Assembly: GCA_016199325.1 (NCBI GenBank)
Contig: JACQGW010000383.1
Coordinates: 1 to 11,393 of the forward strand
Direction of reading: 5' to 3'
Origin: Chloroflexota bacterium
GTDB lineage: Bacteria; Chloroflexota; Dehalococcoidia; JACQGW01
DNA: 11,393 bases
Below are positions 1 to 5,808 of the stretch, in pieces. The translations under genes and the position numbers were made by a program. Position 1 is the first letter of the stretch; every line of letters starts with the position of its first letter. The notes beneath the pieces were generated by a model. That model was given only the letters and a program-made list of their open reading frames with translations, searched no databases and was not told where the DNA came from.

Positions 1-1047
1 CCTGAGCCCCAACCCACGACCCTCAATCCCCGACTCCCGACCCCCGATCCCCGACTCCCGACTCCCGACCCCCGCAAAGGCGACGTTCTCCCGGATGAGG
101 AAAACGGCGCCGAGGGACGTCACCAGGAGGTATTGCATGGCGTGGGCCGCGACGGCGATGGCGAGCGCGAGCGCGCCGCCAACCCCGAAGGCCGTCAGCG
201 CCAGCCGGGCGAAGAACTGGAACGTCCCGATGTACCCCGGCGCCGATGGGACCATGATGCCGAGGTTGACGAAGACGAGCACAAACAGGCCGGCCAGCAG
301 GCGCTCCACAGTCGTCAGCTCGATCGGGAAGGCCCGCAGGACGAGCACATAGGAGGCCGCCTCACACCCCCAGACGACCAGCGAGAAAAAGACCACGCCC
401 AGGAGGTGGCGCCCGCCGCGCAGCACCTCCAGCCCTTCGATGAAGTTGCCGAGCATCCGTCGGGCGAGCGCGGCGATCCGCCCTGGCAAGGGCCGGACGG
501 CGGCGTCGAGCAGCCGGAGGGCGAGCGCGCGCCGGTGGAGCAGCAAGAGCAGCCCGCCGCCGGCCAGAACGAACACGGCGGCGGCGAAGCCGCCGACGAG
601 CCGGGTGTTCAGATCGCGGCCGCTGCTGGGAAAGAGCGCGAGGACGACGACCATCACCAGCAGCAGCGTAATGCCGTCGAAGACCCGCTCGATAAAGATG
701 GTCGCCAGCCCGAGGCTCCGGCTGATCCCGGCCCGGCGCCCGACGCCGTAGGCGCGGATGATCTCGCCCATACGCGCCGGCAGGACGTTGTTGGCGGCAA
801 AGCCCATGATCAGAATCGGGAACAGCGTCGTGACCGACAGCCGCTTGATCGGCGCCAGGATCGAGCGCCAGCGCACCGTCCGGAAGACGTAGCCCGTCAG
901 CGTCAGAGCGGCGGCCGGCAACAATTGCCAGTAGTCGACGGCGCGCAGCACCTCGAAGAGCTGCGCAGGGTGAACATTCTGGACGGCGAGATACAGGAAA
1001 ACCGCGGTCAACCCGAAGGCAGCGACCACCCGGAGCCTGGGGAACAA
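1..1047 (-). CDS. LPG-synthase-type (UPF0104/AglD-like) integral membrane protein, C-terminus open at window edge
   Basis: The reading frame is open from about 1093 down to base 1 with no stop, so the 3' end is outside the window. The protein has about eight hydrophobic segments (residues about 7-22, 40-55, 72-86, 123-139, 150-170, 214-236, 250-267, 289-312). It carries family landmarks: NNVLPARMGEIIRAY (87-101), ERVFDG (about 119-125) and PGYIGTFQFF (270-279). This matches the flippase-like lysylphosphatidylglycerol synthase TM family, whose members act in lipid handling or flipping. There is no MprF-type aminoacyl-transferase domain in view, so lysyl transfer is not implied. The start is taken as TTG at 1047 because GAAGAGG lies 5 nt upstream and a TACAAT box lies at 1075-1080; GTG at 1029 is an alternative. 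The last 25 or so residues are Gly/Arg/Ser-rich and come from a 7-nt tandem repeat, and are probably not part of the ancestral fold. Family call is firm, substrate unknown. Confidence 0.85.
   Translation of the reverse strand, partial: MFPRLRVVAAFGLTAVFLYLAVQNVHPAQLFEVLRAVDYWQLLPAAALTLTGYVFRTVRWRSILAPIKRLSVTTLFPILIMGFAANNVLPARMGEIIRAYGVGRRAGISRSLGLATIFIERVFDGITLLLVMVVVLALFPSSGRDLNTRLVGGFAAAVFVLAGGGLLLLLHRRALALRLLDAAVRPLPGRIAALARRMLGNFIEGLEVLRGGRHLLGVVFFSLVVWGCEAASYVLVLRAFPIELTTVERLLAGLFVLVFVNLGIMVPSAPGYIGTFQFFARLALTAFGVGGALALAIAVAAHAMQYLLVTSLGAVFLIRENVAFAGVGSRESGIGGRESGIEGRGLGLR
7..74. repeat. Heptanucleotide tandem repeat, consensus YCCCGAC
   Basis: Units of exactly 7 nt end in GAC or GAT: 28-34, 35-41, 42-48, 49-55, 56-62, 63-69, and a partial at 70-74. 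Degenerate units lie further left (7-13 CCCCAAC, 14-20 CCACGAC, 21-27 CCTCAAT). Read on the minus strand it encodes a 7-residue period (GVGSRES, GIGGRES, GIEGRGL) at the end of the membrane protein frame. Confidence 0.85.
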
Positions 1048-1074
1048 GACAACCTCTTCGCACCAGCTAGCGCC

Positions 1075-1080
1075 ATTGTA
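1075..1080 (-). promoter_or_regulatory. Possible -10 box (TACAAT) for the membrane protein
   Basis: TACAAT on the minus strand differs from the consensus by one base and lies 28 nt upstream of the proposed TTG start, with a GAAGAGG ribosome binding site between them. The matching -35 at 17-bp spacing is poor (ATGAAC, 3 of 6), so this is a weak call. It does support the TTG start at 1047 over the out-of-frame ATG inside the box. Confidence 0.35.
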
Positions 1081-1083
1081 GCA

Positions 1084-1111
1084 CAACGGGGTTCAGGGTT
1101 CATGGTTTGGG
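1084..1111. repeat. Short heptamer repeat (GTTCAGG, GTTCATG, GTTTGGG)
   Basis: Consecutive 7-nt units CAACGGG, GTTCAGG, GTTCATG and GTTTGGG occupy 1084-1111. On the other strand they read CCTGAAC and CATGAAC, the same unit type as the run at 1305-1339. Confidence 0.5.
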
Positions 1112-1164
1112 GCCAGGTTTCGTTCATGCTGCATCCGACAAGTGGCTCGCAAATCCGGACGACT

Positions 1165-1261
1165 CCTCCTGCGTCATGCTGAGCCACAGCGAAGCATCTC
1201 CCCGATTCGAACCCGCAACGCCCGGGAGATGCTTCGCTGCGGCTCAGCATGACGCAGGAGG
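1165..1261. repeat. Long palindromic element, 38-bp arms
   Basis: The left arm 1165-1202 and right arm 1224-1261 are inverted copies with one mismatch (A1186 opposite C1240), around a 21-nt loop (1203-1223). The core reads GCGTCATGCTGAGCC. Its frames give CVMLSHSEASP and AAAQHDAGG, peptides typical of spurious ORFs over dispersed palindromes in this type of genome. It could be a REP/MITE-like non-autonomous repeat. As RNA it would form a very stable hairpin downstream of the sigma gene. Confidence 0.85.
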
Positions 1262-1304
1262 GGCTAGCCAATTACCAGCGGACTTGCCGGCTGTACCACT
1301 GATC

Positions 1305-1339
1305 CCTGAACCGTGAGCTTTGAACCTTGAACTTCGGAC
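1305..1339. repeat. Heptamer repeat abutting sigma-factor stop codon
   Basis: Five contiguous 7-nt units run CCTGAAC, CGTGAGC, TTTGAAC, CTTGAAC and TTCGGAC, ending at the TAG stop of the minus-strand sigma gene (1341-1339). Unit length matches the run at 7-74. Confidence 0.7.
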
Positions 1340-2394
1340 TACTCCGCGACATACCCGCGCAGACGCTTGGCTCGGCTGGGGTGGCGGAGCTTGTGGAGGG
1401 CGACGGCCTCGATCTGGCGGATCCGCTCGCGGGTCAGGCCGAATTCGACGCCGACCTCCTCCAGGGTTCGGCCGCGGCCGTCGTCCAGGCCGAAGCGGAG
1501 GCGGATGATCTTCCGCTCCCTGGGCGTCAGCGAGTGGAGGACCCGCTCGACCTGCTCCCGGAGCAACTGCTGATGGGCGGCCTCCAGCGGGGGCATCATC
1601 TCCCGGTCTTCGAGGAAGTCGGCAAGGGCGTTCTCGTCGTCCTCGCCGACCGGCGTATCGATCGAGACCGGCCGCTGGCTGAAGCCGACGATCGCCTCGA
1701 CCCGCTCGGGCGTGACCTCCATCTCCTGGGCGATCTCCTCGACCGTCGGCTCGCGGCCGAGCTCCTGCTGGAGCCCACGGGCGATTCGACCGAGCCGGTT
1801 CATCGTCTCGACCATATGGACGGGGATCCGGATCGTTCGGGACTGGTCGGCGATCGCTCGACTGATGGCCTGGCGGATCCACCAGGTAGCATAGGTGGAG
1901 AACTTGAAGCCGCGGCGGTAGTCGAACTTCTCGACCGCGCGGAGGAGCCCGATGTTCCCTTCCTGGATCAGGTCGAGCATGGCAACGCCGCGGGTGGCAT
2001 AGCGCTTGGCGATGCTGACGACCAGGCGGAGGTTCGCCTCGGCCAGCCGACGGCGGGCATCCTCGCCCTGGGCGACGAGGCGGCGCAGCCGGCCGGCCTC
2101 GGCTGCGTCCACTCCCGGCGAATCGAGCGCGGCAGCCGCCTGCCGGCCATGCTCATACGCCCGGGCCAGCGTCACTTCCTCCTCGCTCGTCAGCAGAGCA
2201 GATCGCCCGATTTCACTCAGGTACAGCCGGACCGGCTCGTCGGGGCTTTCGCGTTTCTCCGGCCGATCGTCGGCCTGGTGCTGCCGGTGCTGGTCCAGAT
2301 CTTCCGGCTCGCGCTCGTCGCCATGGGCAGTATACGGCAGCCCCGGTGGAATAACGGGCTCGACGGTGGGCAACAGGGAGGTGTAGGCTTGCAA
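1339..2394 (-). CDS. rpoD: RNA polymerase sigma factor, RpoD/SigA type
   Basis: This is a sigma-70 subunit directing core RNA polymerase to promoters. Counting from the TTG at 2394 (351 aa): region 1.2 holds VRLYLSEIG (about 55-63). Region 2 spans about 119-190 with [18 protein letters not shown] and [17 protein letters not shown]. Region 3 follows with [13 protein letters not shown]. Region 4 lies at about 289-343 with [18 protein letters not shown] and a -35-reading helix-turn-helix ending [10 protein letters not shown]. Region 1.1 is absent, replaced by a short charged N-terminus, so it could be a primary or a group 2 factor. An in-frame TTG also exists at 2436 (365 aa), but it has no Shine-Dalgarno; the TTG at 2394 has AAGGA 7 nt upstream (2402-2406). 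The gene is transcribed from a consensus promoter at 2475-2503. Family certain; paralogue rank and exact start less so. Confidence 0.93.
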   Translation of the reverse strand: MQAYTSLLPTVEPVIPPGLPYTAHGDEREPEDLDQHRQHQADDRPEKRESPDEPVRLYLSEIGRSALLTSEEEVTLARAYEHGRQAAAALDSPGVDAAEAGRLRRLVAQGEDARRRLAEANLRLVVSIAKRYATRGVAMLDLIQEGNIGLLRAVEKFDYRRGFKFSTYATWWIRQAISRAIADQSRTIRIPVHMVETMNRLGRIARGLQQELGREPTVEEIAQEMEVTPERVEAIVGFSQRPVSIDTPVGEDDENALADFLEDREMMPPLEAAHQQLLREQVERVLHSLTPRERKIIRLRFGLDDGRGRTLEEVGVEFGLTRERIRQIEAVALHKLRHPSRAKRLRGYVAE

Positions 2395-2470
2395 GTTGCC
2401 GTCCTTACTCTCTTTGATTACCCTGGATTGCGACAACTGGGTCGAGAGAAGATAACAGCCGGGGGATCAA

Positions 2471-3127
2471 TCATATTATACGGGGATCGGCCGGTGCTGT
2501 CAATCGTCGGCCGGCGCGGATCACCATCTTGAGGGCACCGCCTCGTCGGAGCGCGTTCAGGTCGGCGAGCGGATTGGCGCCGACGGCGATCAGGTCGGCT
2601 GCCTTGCCGGGCGTGATGGTGCCGGTCTCGTCGCCGATGCCGCAGCACTCCGCCGACGTCTTCGTCGCCGCCACGATGGCCTGCATCGGCGTCAGGCCGG
2701 CCCGGGCCATCAGGACCAGCTCGAGGGCGGGGTCGTCCGGCTCGGCGTCGGTGCCGGAGGCGATGGGGATGCCGAGCGAGATCGCCATCTCGAAGCCGCG
2801 TTCGAGGTAGCGGCGGACGTTGATGGCAGTCGCGATGGTCCAATCGGCCGAGGTCATCGCATCCCGATACGGCAGCGCGTCCCGCCAGATGTGGACGTGG
2901 CAATCGAAGAGCCCCGGCAGGCGCCAGGCCCCGCCCAGGTCGATCTCCTCAGCCGGGGCATCGGGCCGGTCGAGCGCGCCAGTGGGCCCGACCGCGACGA
3001 TCCGGTCGCCCTGCACGACCACCGTCGCATCGCCGACCGGCTCCGCCCCGGTCCCGTCGACGACAGTCGCGTTCTTGAGCATGAGAACGCGTTCCGTCTG
3101 CGCCGGCCGCGCTGACGAGTCAGCCAT
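2471..3127 (-). pseudogene. Amidohydrolase family protein with internal deletion of the barrel centre
   Basis: The frame reads 218 aa from ATG 3127, with GGGAGGG 4 nt upstream. The N-terminal part is standard for metal-dependent amidohydrolases of the imidazolonepropionase / Xaa-Pro dipeptidase-like group: a beta-sandwich start (LKNATVVDGTGAEP), then PGLFDCHVHIW with metal ligands H77 and H79. The C-terminal part is also standard: GIPIASGTDAE (D127), LTPMQAIVAATKTSAE and GTITPGKAADLIAVGANPL. Family members run about 400 aa. Here residues up to about 111 (RRYLERGF) join directly to EMAISLGIPI, near nucleotide 2794. The segment that should hold the bridging lysine and the next two metal-binding histidines is missing, with frame kept. 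The product probably folds badly and is unlikely to be catalytic. Annotated as a pseudogene, although translation signals are intact. Confidence 0.75.
2475..2503 (-). promoter_or_regulatory. Perfect consensus sigma-70 promoter for the sigma factor gene
   Basis: On the minus strand, TTGACA (2503-2498), exactly 17 bp, then TATAAT (2480-2475). Transcription would begin near 2468, about 32 nt before TTG 2436 or 74 nt before TTG 2394. The promoter lies inside the last codons of the upstream amidohydrolase, just before its TGA at 2473-2471. Confidence 0.88.
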
Positions 3128-3339
3128 GACACCCTCCCGAACGAGTTTGCGCCATGATAGCATAGGGGATCTCCAACCTGCAGGAATATCGCTCCCGTTG
3201 TTCGCGAAGCCGAGCACGGATACTGCCGCCGATCTGGGGCGTGTGCGGCCGAGGCTGTCAGTGATTTCCTTGACACGCCCTTTGGCGCGCCGCGCGCCGC
3301 AGAGCCGCCCAAAACCCGGAGCGCCTCTCATGCGACCTG

Positions 3340-3376
3340 GCTGTCAACGGATTCCGGGAACGGATTGAGCGGATGG
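3340..3376 (-). repeat. 37-bp dispersed repeat, copy 1
   Basis: Read on the minus strand this matches 8155-8191 at 34 of 37 positions (differences at positions 8, 17 and 22). It contains three ATCCG motifs and ends TTGACAGC. In one frame it reads VNGFRERIERM. The two copies are inverted relative to each other. Confidence 0.8.
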
Positions 3377-3473
3377 GGTGGCGCCCCCGGCCTGCCAGCC
3401 AGCGCGGCAGGGGTTCATAGTTGGCGTCTTTAGCGCCCGGACCCACGTGCTCAGGAGCGAGGCTCTTCGGAGT

Positions 3474-3490
3474 GCAGCCGTCTCGGCTGC
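3474..3490. repeat. Perfect 7-bp hairpin (GCAGCCG-TCT-CGGCTGC)
   Basis: A perfect 7-bp stem with a 3-nt loop lies 62 nt before the start of the 118-aa gene. No T-run follows, so it is not a classical terminator. It may be another dispersed palindrome or a structured leader. Confidence 0.4.
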
Positions 3491-3551
3491 TTCTGGACCG
3501 GCTAGGAGGTATGCTGCTTGCAATCGAGCGGAGCGAAAGGAGGCGGGTGCC

Positions 3552-3908
3552 ATGAAACCCGGGCGATATGACCGGAAGATCCTGATCCTGATCCAGGGGG
3601 CAGAGCTGGAGGAGCTCCAGCGGCACACGTGGCTGATGGCGGAGTCCTTCGGCCTGGACGGGCGGATCGACCGGTACCAGGGCAAGCGCCCCATCGGCCT
3701 CTATCGTTGGGATCTCGAGTACTTGCTCGAGGTGCTGGAGATGGTCCTGGCCGATCCAAAAGCATACCCGTCGCACGACAGTGCGGTCTACCTGACCGCC
3801 AGCACACTCTATTATCGGTTGCGACACGAGTACGACGCCGCATACGGCGAGGAGTTCGGCTACTGGTCGTCGCCCGATGCGGCGCCGCACAGGACGGAGG
3901 ACCGATAG
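3552..3908 (+). CDS. Uncharacterised 118-aa protein
   Basis: I do not recognise this family. The start at ATG 3552 is fixed by a very strong ribosome binding site, AAAGGAGG (3536-3543), 8 nt upstream. The protein is soluble, with no signal peptide or membrane segment. It is rich in charged and aromatic residues and predicted mostly helical: a short strand-like KILILIQG (9-16), helix ELEELQRHTWLMAESF (18-33), a conserved-looking centre RYQGKRPIGLYRWDLEYLLEVLEMVL (41-66), and a helix rich in Tyr and Leu (about 80-98). The tail from about 105 is polar and probably loose. No catalytic motif is evident. It converges on the toxin gene with a 23-nt gap and looks like a free-standing gene. Codon use is like the neighbours, and it is very likely real given the RBS. 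Confidence 0.7.
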   Translation: MKPGRYDRKILILIQGAELEELQRHTWLMAESFGLDGRIDRYQGKRPIGLYRWDLEYLLEVLEMVLADPKAYPSHDSAVYLTASTLYYRLRHEYDAAYGEEFGYWSSPDAAPHRTEDR

Positions 3909-3931
3909 GTGAGAGGATCTCAGACGCGGGC

Positions 3932-4291
3932 TCAAAATGGGATCCATTGCTGATCGTCGATCCACTCCTCGGCCTCGCTGGCATCCCAGACGAGCACCGG
4001 CGCATCCACCAGCGTTCGCAGGCCGGCGCCAGGCCGGGTCAGGAAGATGCCCCAGTGGTGACCGCCAGCGGCGTGGTGGGCAACCACGTGGCCGGGGATT
4101 GTGTGTCGATTATCGGTGACCAGGGCCCGTCCGGTCTGGTTCAGATGGACCAGCAGTTCCGGATCGGGCGTGCCCGTGGCGGGGGCGCCTGCACTGCCCA
4201 CCCACAGTACATCCAGGTGCGGACGGGAGCGACAGAGAGCCGTCGCCAGGCGCGGCGAGAGGTTCTCGTCGAGCAGGAAGCGCACCTTCAC
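3932..4291 (-). CDS. DUF5615 PIN-like toxin
   Basis: 119 aa from GTG 4291. The N-terminus KVRFLLDENLSPRLATAL (2-19) with D8/E9, and RALVTDNR (55-62) with D60, are the signature of DUF5615 (COG4634, Mut7-C/PIN-like) predicted nucleases. These are paired with DUF433 antitoxins in computational surveys of toxin-antitoxin systems. Cytoplasmic RNA cleavage is the inferred role and is not shown here. GTG is chosen because it overlaps the antitoxin stop (GTGA, 4 bp), implying translational coupling. A longer reading of 22 more residues from 4357 would overlap the antitoxin heavily and has no family support. The region after D60 (HTIPGHVVAHHAAGGHHWGI) is histidine-rich, a variant of the family in which glycine/leucine is more usual. 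Length is normal for the family. Confidence 0.8.
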   Translation of the reverse strand: MKVRFLLDENLSPRLATALCRSRPHLDVLWVGSAGAPATGTPDPELLVHLNQTGRALVTDNRHTIPGHVVAHHAAGGHHWGIFLTRPGAGLRTLVDAPVLVWDASEAEEWIDDQQWIPF

Positions 4292-4608
4292 GCGCTGGCT
4301 CGTCTCTCCCGGAGGGCGCGTAGCCGCTGTATCACCGGAGACGGCGCCGCCGCCCACTGCTGGTAGGCGCGCTCATCCTGCTGGTACTGGCGGGCGAGGG
4401 CGGCATCCACCGCGGCCTGGTGGGCCAGGTAATAGGTGAGGGCCGCGTAGACCTGCTCGAGAGAGAGCGTGGGGAACTCGCGAGCGATCTCCTCGGCGGT
4501 GTATCCCTCCCGATAGTAGGCCACGATGTGCTCCAGGCCAATGCGGTGCCCGCGGATGCGGATCACGTCGGGCTCCACGAATTCCAGATAGTCTTCCAGA
4601 GTCGTCAT
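4288..4608 (-). CDS. DUF433 antitoxin (HTH), partner of DUF5615
   Basis: 106 aa from ATG 4608, with AAGGAAG 8 nt upstream. The DUF433 core (COG2442) spans about residues 15-65: IRIRGHRIGLEHIVAYY, then YTAEEIAREFPTLSLEQVYAALTYYL, a small helix-turn-helix of the kind thought to bind its own promoter. The rest (66-106) is a charged, Ala/Arg/Gln-rich helix that would hold the toxin. It is first in a two-gene operon, and the last 4 bases overlap the toxin start. Autoregulation is expected for such modules; the only visible promoter element is a TATGAT box at 4656-4661. DUF433 proteins often stop near 75-80 aa, so the C-terminal tail is somewhat long. Confidence 0.85.
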   Translation of the reverse strand: MTTLEDYLEFVEPDVIRIRGHRIGLEHIVAYYREGYTAEEIAREFPTLSLEQVYAALTYYLAHQAAVDAALARQYQQDERAYQQWAAAPSPVIQRLRALRERRASA

Positions 4609-4655
4609 GGCTATGTCTTCCTTCGGTCAGTCCTTCTTTCCCTTGGAGCATGCCT

Positions 4656-4661
4656 ATCATA
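4656..4661 (-). promoter_or_regulatory. Possible -10 box (TATGAT) of the toxin-antitoxin operon
   Basis: TATGAT on the minus strand is one base from consensus and would start transcription about 40 nt before the antitoxin ATG. The -35 region is weak at any spacing from 15 to 19, as might be expected for a regulated promoter. Low confidence. Confidence 0.3.
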
Positions 4662-4709
4662 CACGACCGCGGCCTGGTTTCGCGAGGCGCCGGAGGCACG
4701 TTTCACCCG

Positions 4710-4738
4710 TTGACGGGCATGCGGCGCGGGAGTATCAT
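4710..4738 (+). promoter_or_regulatory. Sigma-70 promoter of the phosphotriesterase-family gene
   Basis: TTGACG (4710-4715), 17-bp spacer, TATCAT (4733-4738); each hexamer has one mismatch. The predicted start is near 4745, leaving a leader of about 23 nt before ATG 4768. This argues against the TTG at 4747 as start codon, since almost no leader would remain. Confidence 0.75.
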
Positions 4739-4767
4739 GCTGATTATTGAGGGAGCTGAGGGAGCCT

Positions 4768-5808
4768 ATGGCAAGCCCGACAGTTATGACGGTCCTCGGC
4801 CCGATACCCGCCGACGCACTGGGCCCGACCCTGGTGCATGAGCACGTCTTCTTCGACACGATGGCCTACTTCAAGCAGGCCGACGACGACCCGGACGGCA
4901 CCATGGCCGCGGCGCCGGTCGCGGCCGAGCTGCGCTGGTGGGTGAACACACACCCGCAGAACAGCCGCGACAACCTGGTGCAGGACAGTCTGGAGGTTGC
5001 GGTCTCGGAGCTGGCGCAGCTCAGCGCCGCCGGGGGGCGCGCGCTGGTGGACGTCACCCCGATTGGCGTCGCGCCCAACCCGAAGGGGCTTGCGGCCGCG
5101 GCCCGGCGAACCGGTCTCCAGATCGTCGCCGGCACCGGCTACTACATCGCGTTGTCCCTGCCCGAATCTGTGGTCGAGCGGTCGGTGGATGAGCTGGCCG
5201 AGAGCATGCGGCGTGACCTGCTGGAGGGCATCGCCGGCACCGATATTCGTGCCGGGCTCATCGGCGAGCTGGGCCTGAGCAACCCCCCGGCACCGGTCGA
5301 GCTTCGGGTGCTGGAGGCGGCAGCGCGGGTCCAGCGGGAGCTGGACTGCGCCGTGTCGATCCATCCTGGCTGGGGTGCCGACGGGGCGAGAACGGCGATG
5401 CAACTGGCCGAGGATGTTGGAATGAACCCCGGGCGAACGGCGCTCTGCCATCTCGACAATCGCCTTCGCGACGACCTGGCCGCGTACCGCGAGGTCGCCG
5501 CGCGCGGCTTCCGCCTGGAGATGGACCGGCTCGGCAGCGACACCTACTATCCGCACGTGAACACGCAACTGCTCTCCGACGGAGACCGTATCCGCACCAT
5601 TCTCGGCCTGCTGGACGCCGGTCTGACGGATCAGCTCCTGTTTTCCCAGGACATCTGCTACAAGCACGACCTGGTCCGGTTCGGTGGCACCGGCTACGCT
5701 CACATCCTGCGAACCATCCGTCCGCGCCTCTTGAGGAGTGGGGGCGACGAAGCCACGATCCGGCGCATCCTCGTCGACAACCCGCGCACGTTCCTCGCAG
5801 GCGTATAG
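4768..5808 (+). CDS. Phosphotriesterase-family (PTE/PHP-like) metal-dependent hydrolase
   Basis: 346 aa, normal length and apparently intact. The binuclear metal site of the family is complete: HxH in LVHEHVFFD (H24, H26), bridging carboxylate E167 in AGLIGELGL, H199 in SIHPGWG, H228 in CHLDN, and D295 in LFSQDICYKHDLVRFGG. A glutamate bridge in place of the carbamylated lysine of true organophosphate hydrolases places it with the PHP/phosphotriesterase-related group, whose natural substrates are mostly lactones or esters, often unknown. The N-terminal TVLGPIPADALGPTLVHEH is the usual opening of the family. ATG 4768 is chosen because an AGGG precedes it at about 5 nt and the promoter at 4710-4738 gives a short leader. 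No signal peptide; cytoplasmic. It is the only clearly intact enzyme in the catabolic-looking stretch and is followed with almost no gap by a broken GGT gene. Confidence 0.88.
   Translation: MASPTVMTVLGPIPADALGPTLVHEHVFFDTMAYFKQADDDPDGTMAAAPVAAELRWWVNTHPQNSRDNLVQDSLEVAVSELAQLSAAGGRALVDVTPIGVAPNPKGLAAAARRTGLQIVAGTGYYIALSLPESVVERSVDELAESMRRDLLEGIAGTDIRAGLIGELGLSNPPAPVELRVLEAAARVQRELDCAVSIHPGWGADGARTAMQLAEDVGMNPGRTALCHLDNRLRDDLAAYREVAARGFRLEMDRLGSDTYYPHVNTQLLSDGDRIRTILGLLDAGLTDQLLFSQDICYKHDLVRFGGTGYAHILRTIRPRLLRSGGDEATIRRILVDNPRTFLAGV

Larger units (their letters stand above)
1048..1338. other. Repeat-rich intergenic spacer between sigma factor and membrane protein
   Basis: No coding frame here is believable. 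The spacer holds three or four degenerate heptamers (1084-1111), a long palindrome (1165-1261) and a second heptamer run (1305-1339) that touches the stop codon of the sigma-factor gene. The palindrome may end transcription from the sigma gene, since both flanking genes are on the minus strand. There is no U-tract, so this is only a possibility. Confidence 0.7.
3128..3551. other. Gene-free divergent spacer
   Basis: No convincing gene is seen in these 424 bases between the divergent amidohydrolase and the 118-aa protein. The frames upstream of both starts are open but have junk composition. Contents: a GC palindrome GGCGCG-CCG-CGCGCC (3284-3298), one copy of a 37-bp dispersed repeat (3340-3376), and a hairpin GCAGCCG-TCT-CGGCTGC (3474-3490). 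A TTGACA on the plus strand at 3270-3275 has no partner -10 box. I could not identify a promoter for either flanking gene. Confidence 0.65.

Noticed and set aside
362..1063. 233-codon minus-strand ORF in another frame of the membrane protein gene
   Set aside because: Arg/Ala/Pro-rich low-complexity product; the true frame is shifted and opens at TTG 1047.
133..1182. 349-codon plus-strand ORF opposite the membrane protein
   Set aside because: Composition is Gln/Glu/Asp/His/Arg-rich junk with no motif, and the minus frame is a clear membrane family. It is an antisense shadow in GC-rich DNA.
1008..1316. ORFs over the palindrome (CVMLS..SEAS and AQHDAGG peptides)
   Set aside because: They are translations of a non-coding palindromic repeat, a known type of spurious prediction.
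1327..2532. 401-codon plus-strand ORF opposite the sigma factor
   Set aside because: It mirrors sigma-factor codons and lacks family motifs; the sigma frame is unambiguous.
3270..3298. TTGACA on the plus strand as promoter for the 118-aa gene
   Set aside because: No AT-rich -10 hexamer at 15-19 bp; the downstream sequence is a GC palindrome.
3128..3331. N-terminal extension of the amidohydrolase to 3331
   Set aside because: The extra 68 residues have no family similarity, while ATG 3127 has a good RBS just before the typical N-terminus.
3378..3551. N-terminal extension of the 118-aa protein
   Set aside because: Junk-like sequence crossing a hairpin and the RBS itself; ATG 3552 is much better supported.
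3510..3554. 14-codon ORF with GGAGG one base before its ATG, ending in an ATGA overlap with the 118-aa gene
   Set aside because: RBS spacing is far too short for initiation and the peptide has no attenuator-like features.
4747..4767. TTG 4747 as start of the PTE-family gene
   Set aside because: It lies about 2 nt from the predicted transcription start, and the added residues are not family-like.
4744..5703. 319-codon minus-strand ORF opposite the PTE-family gene
   Set aside because: No motif and junk composition; the plus frame carries all metal ligands.
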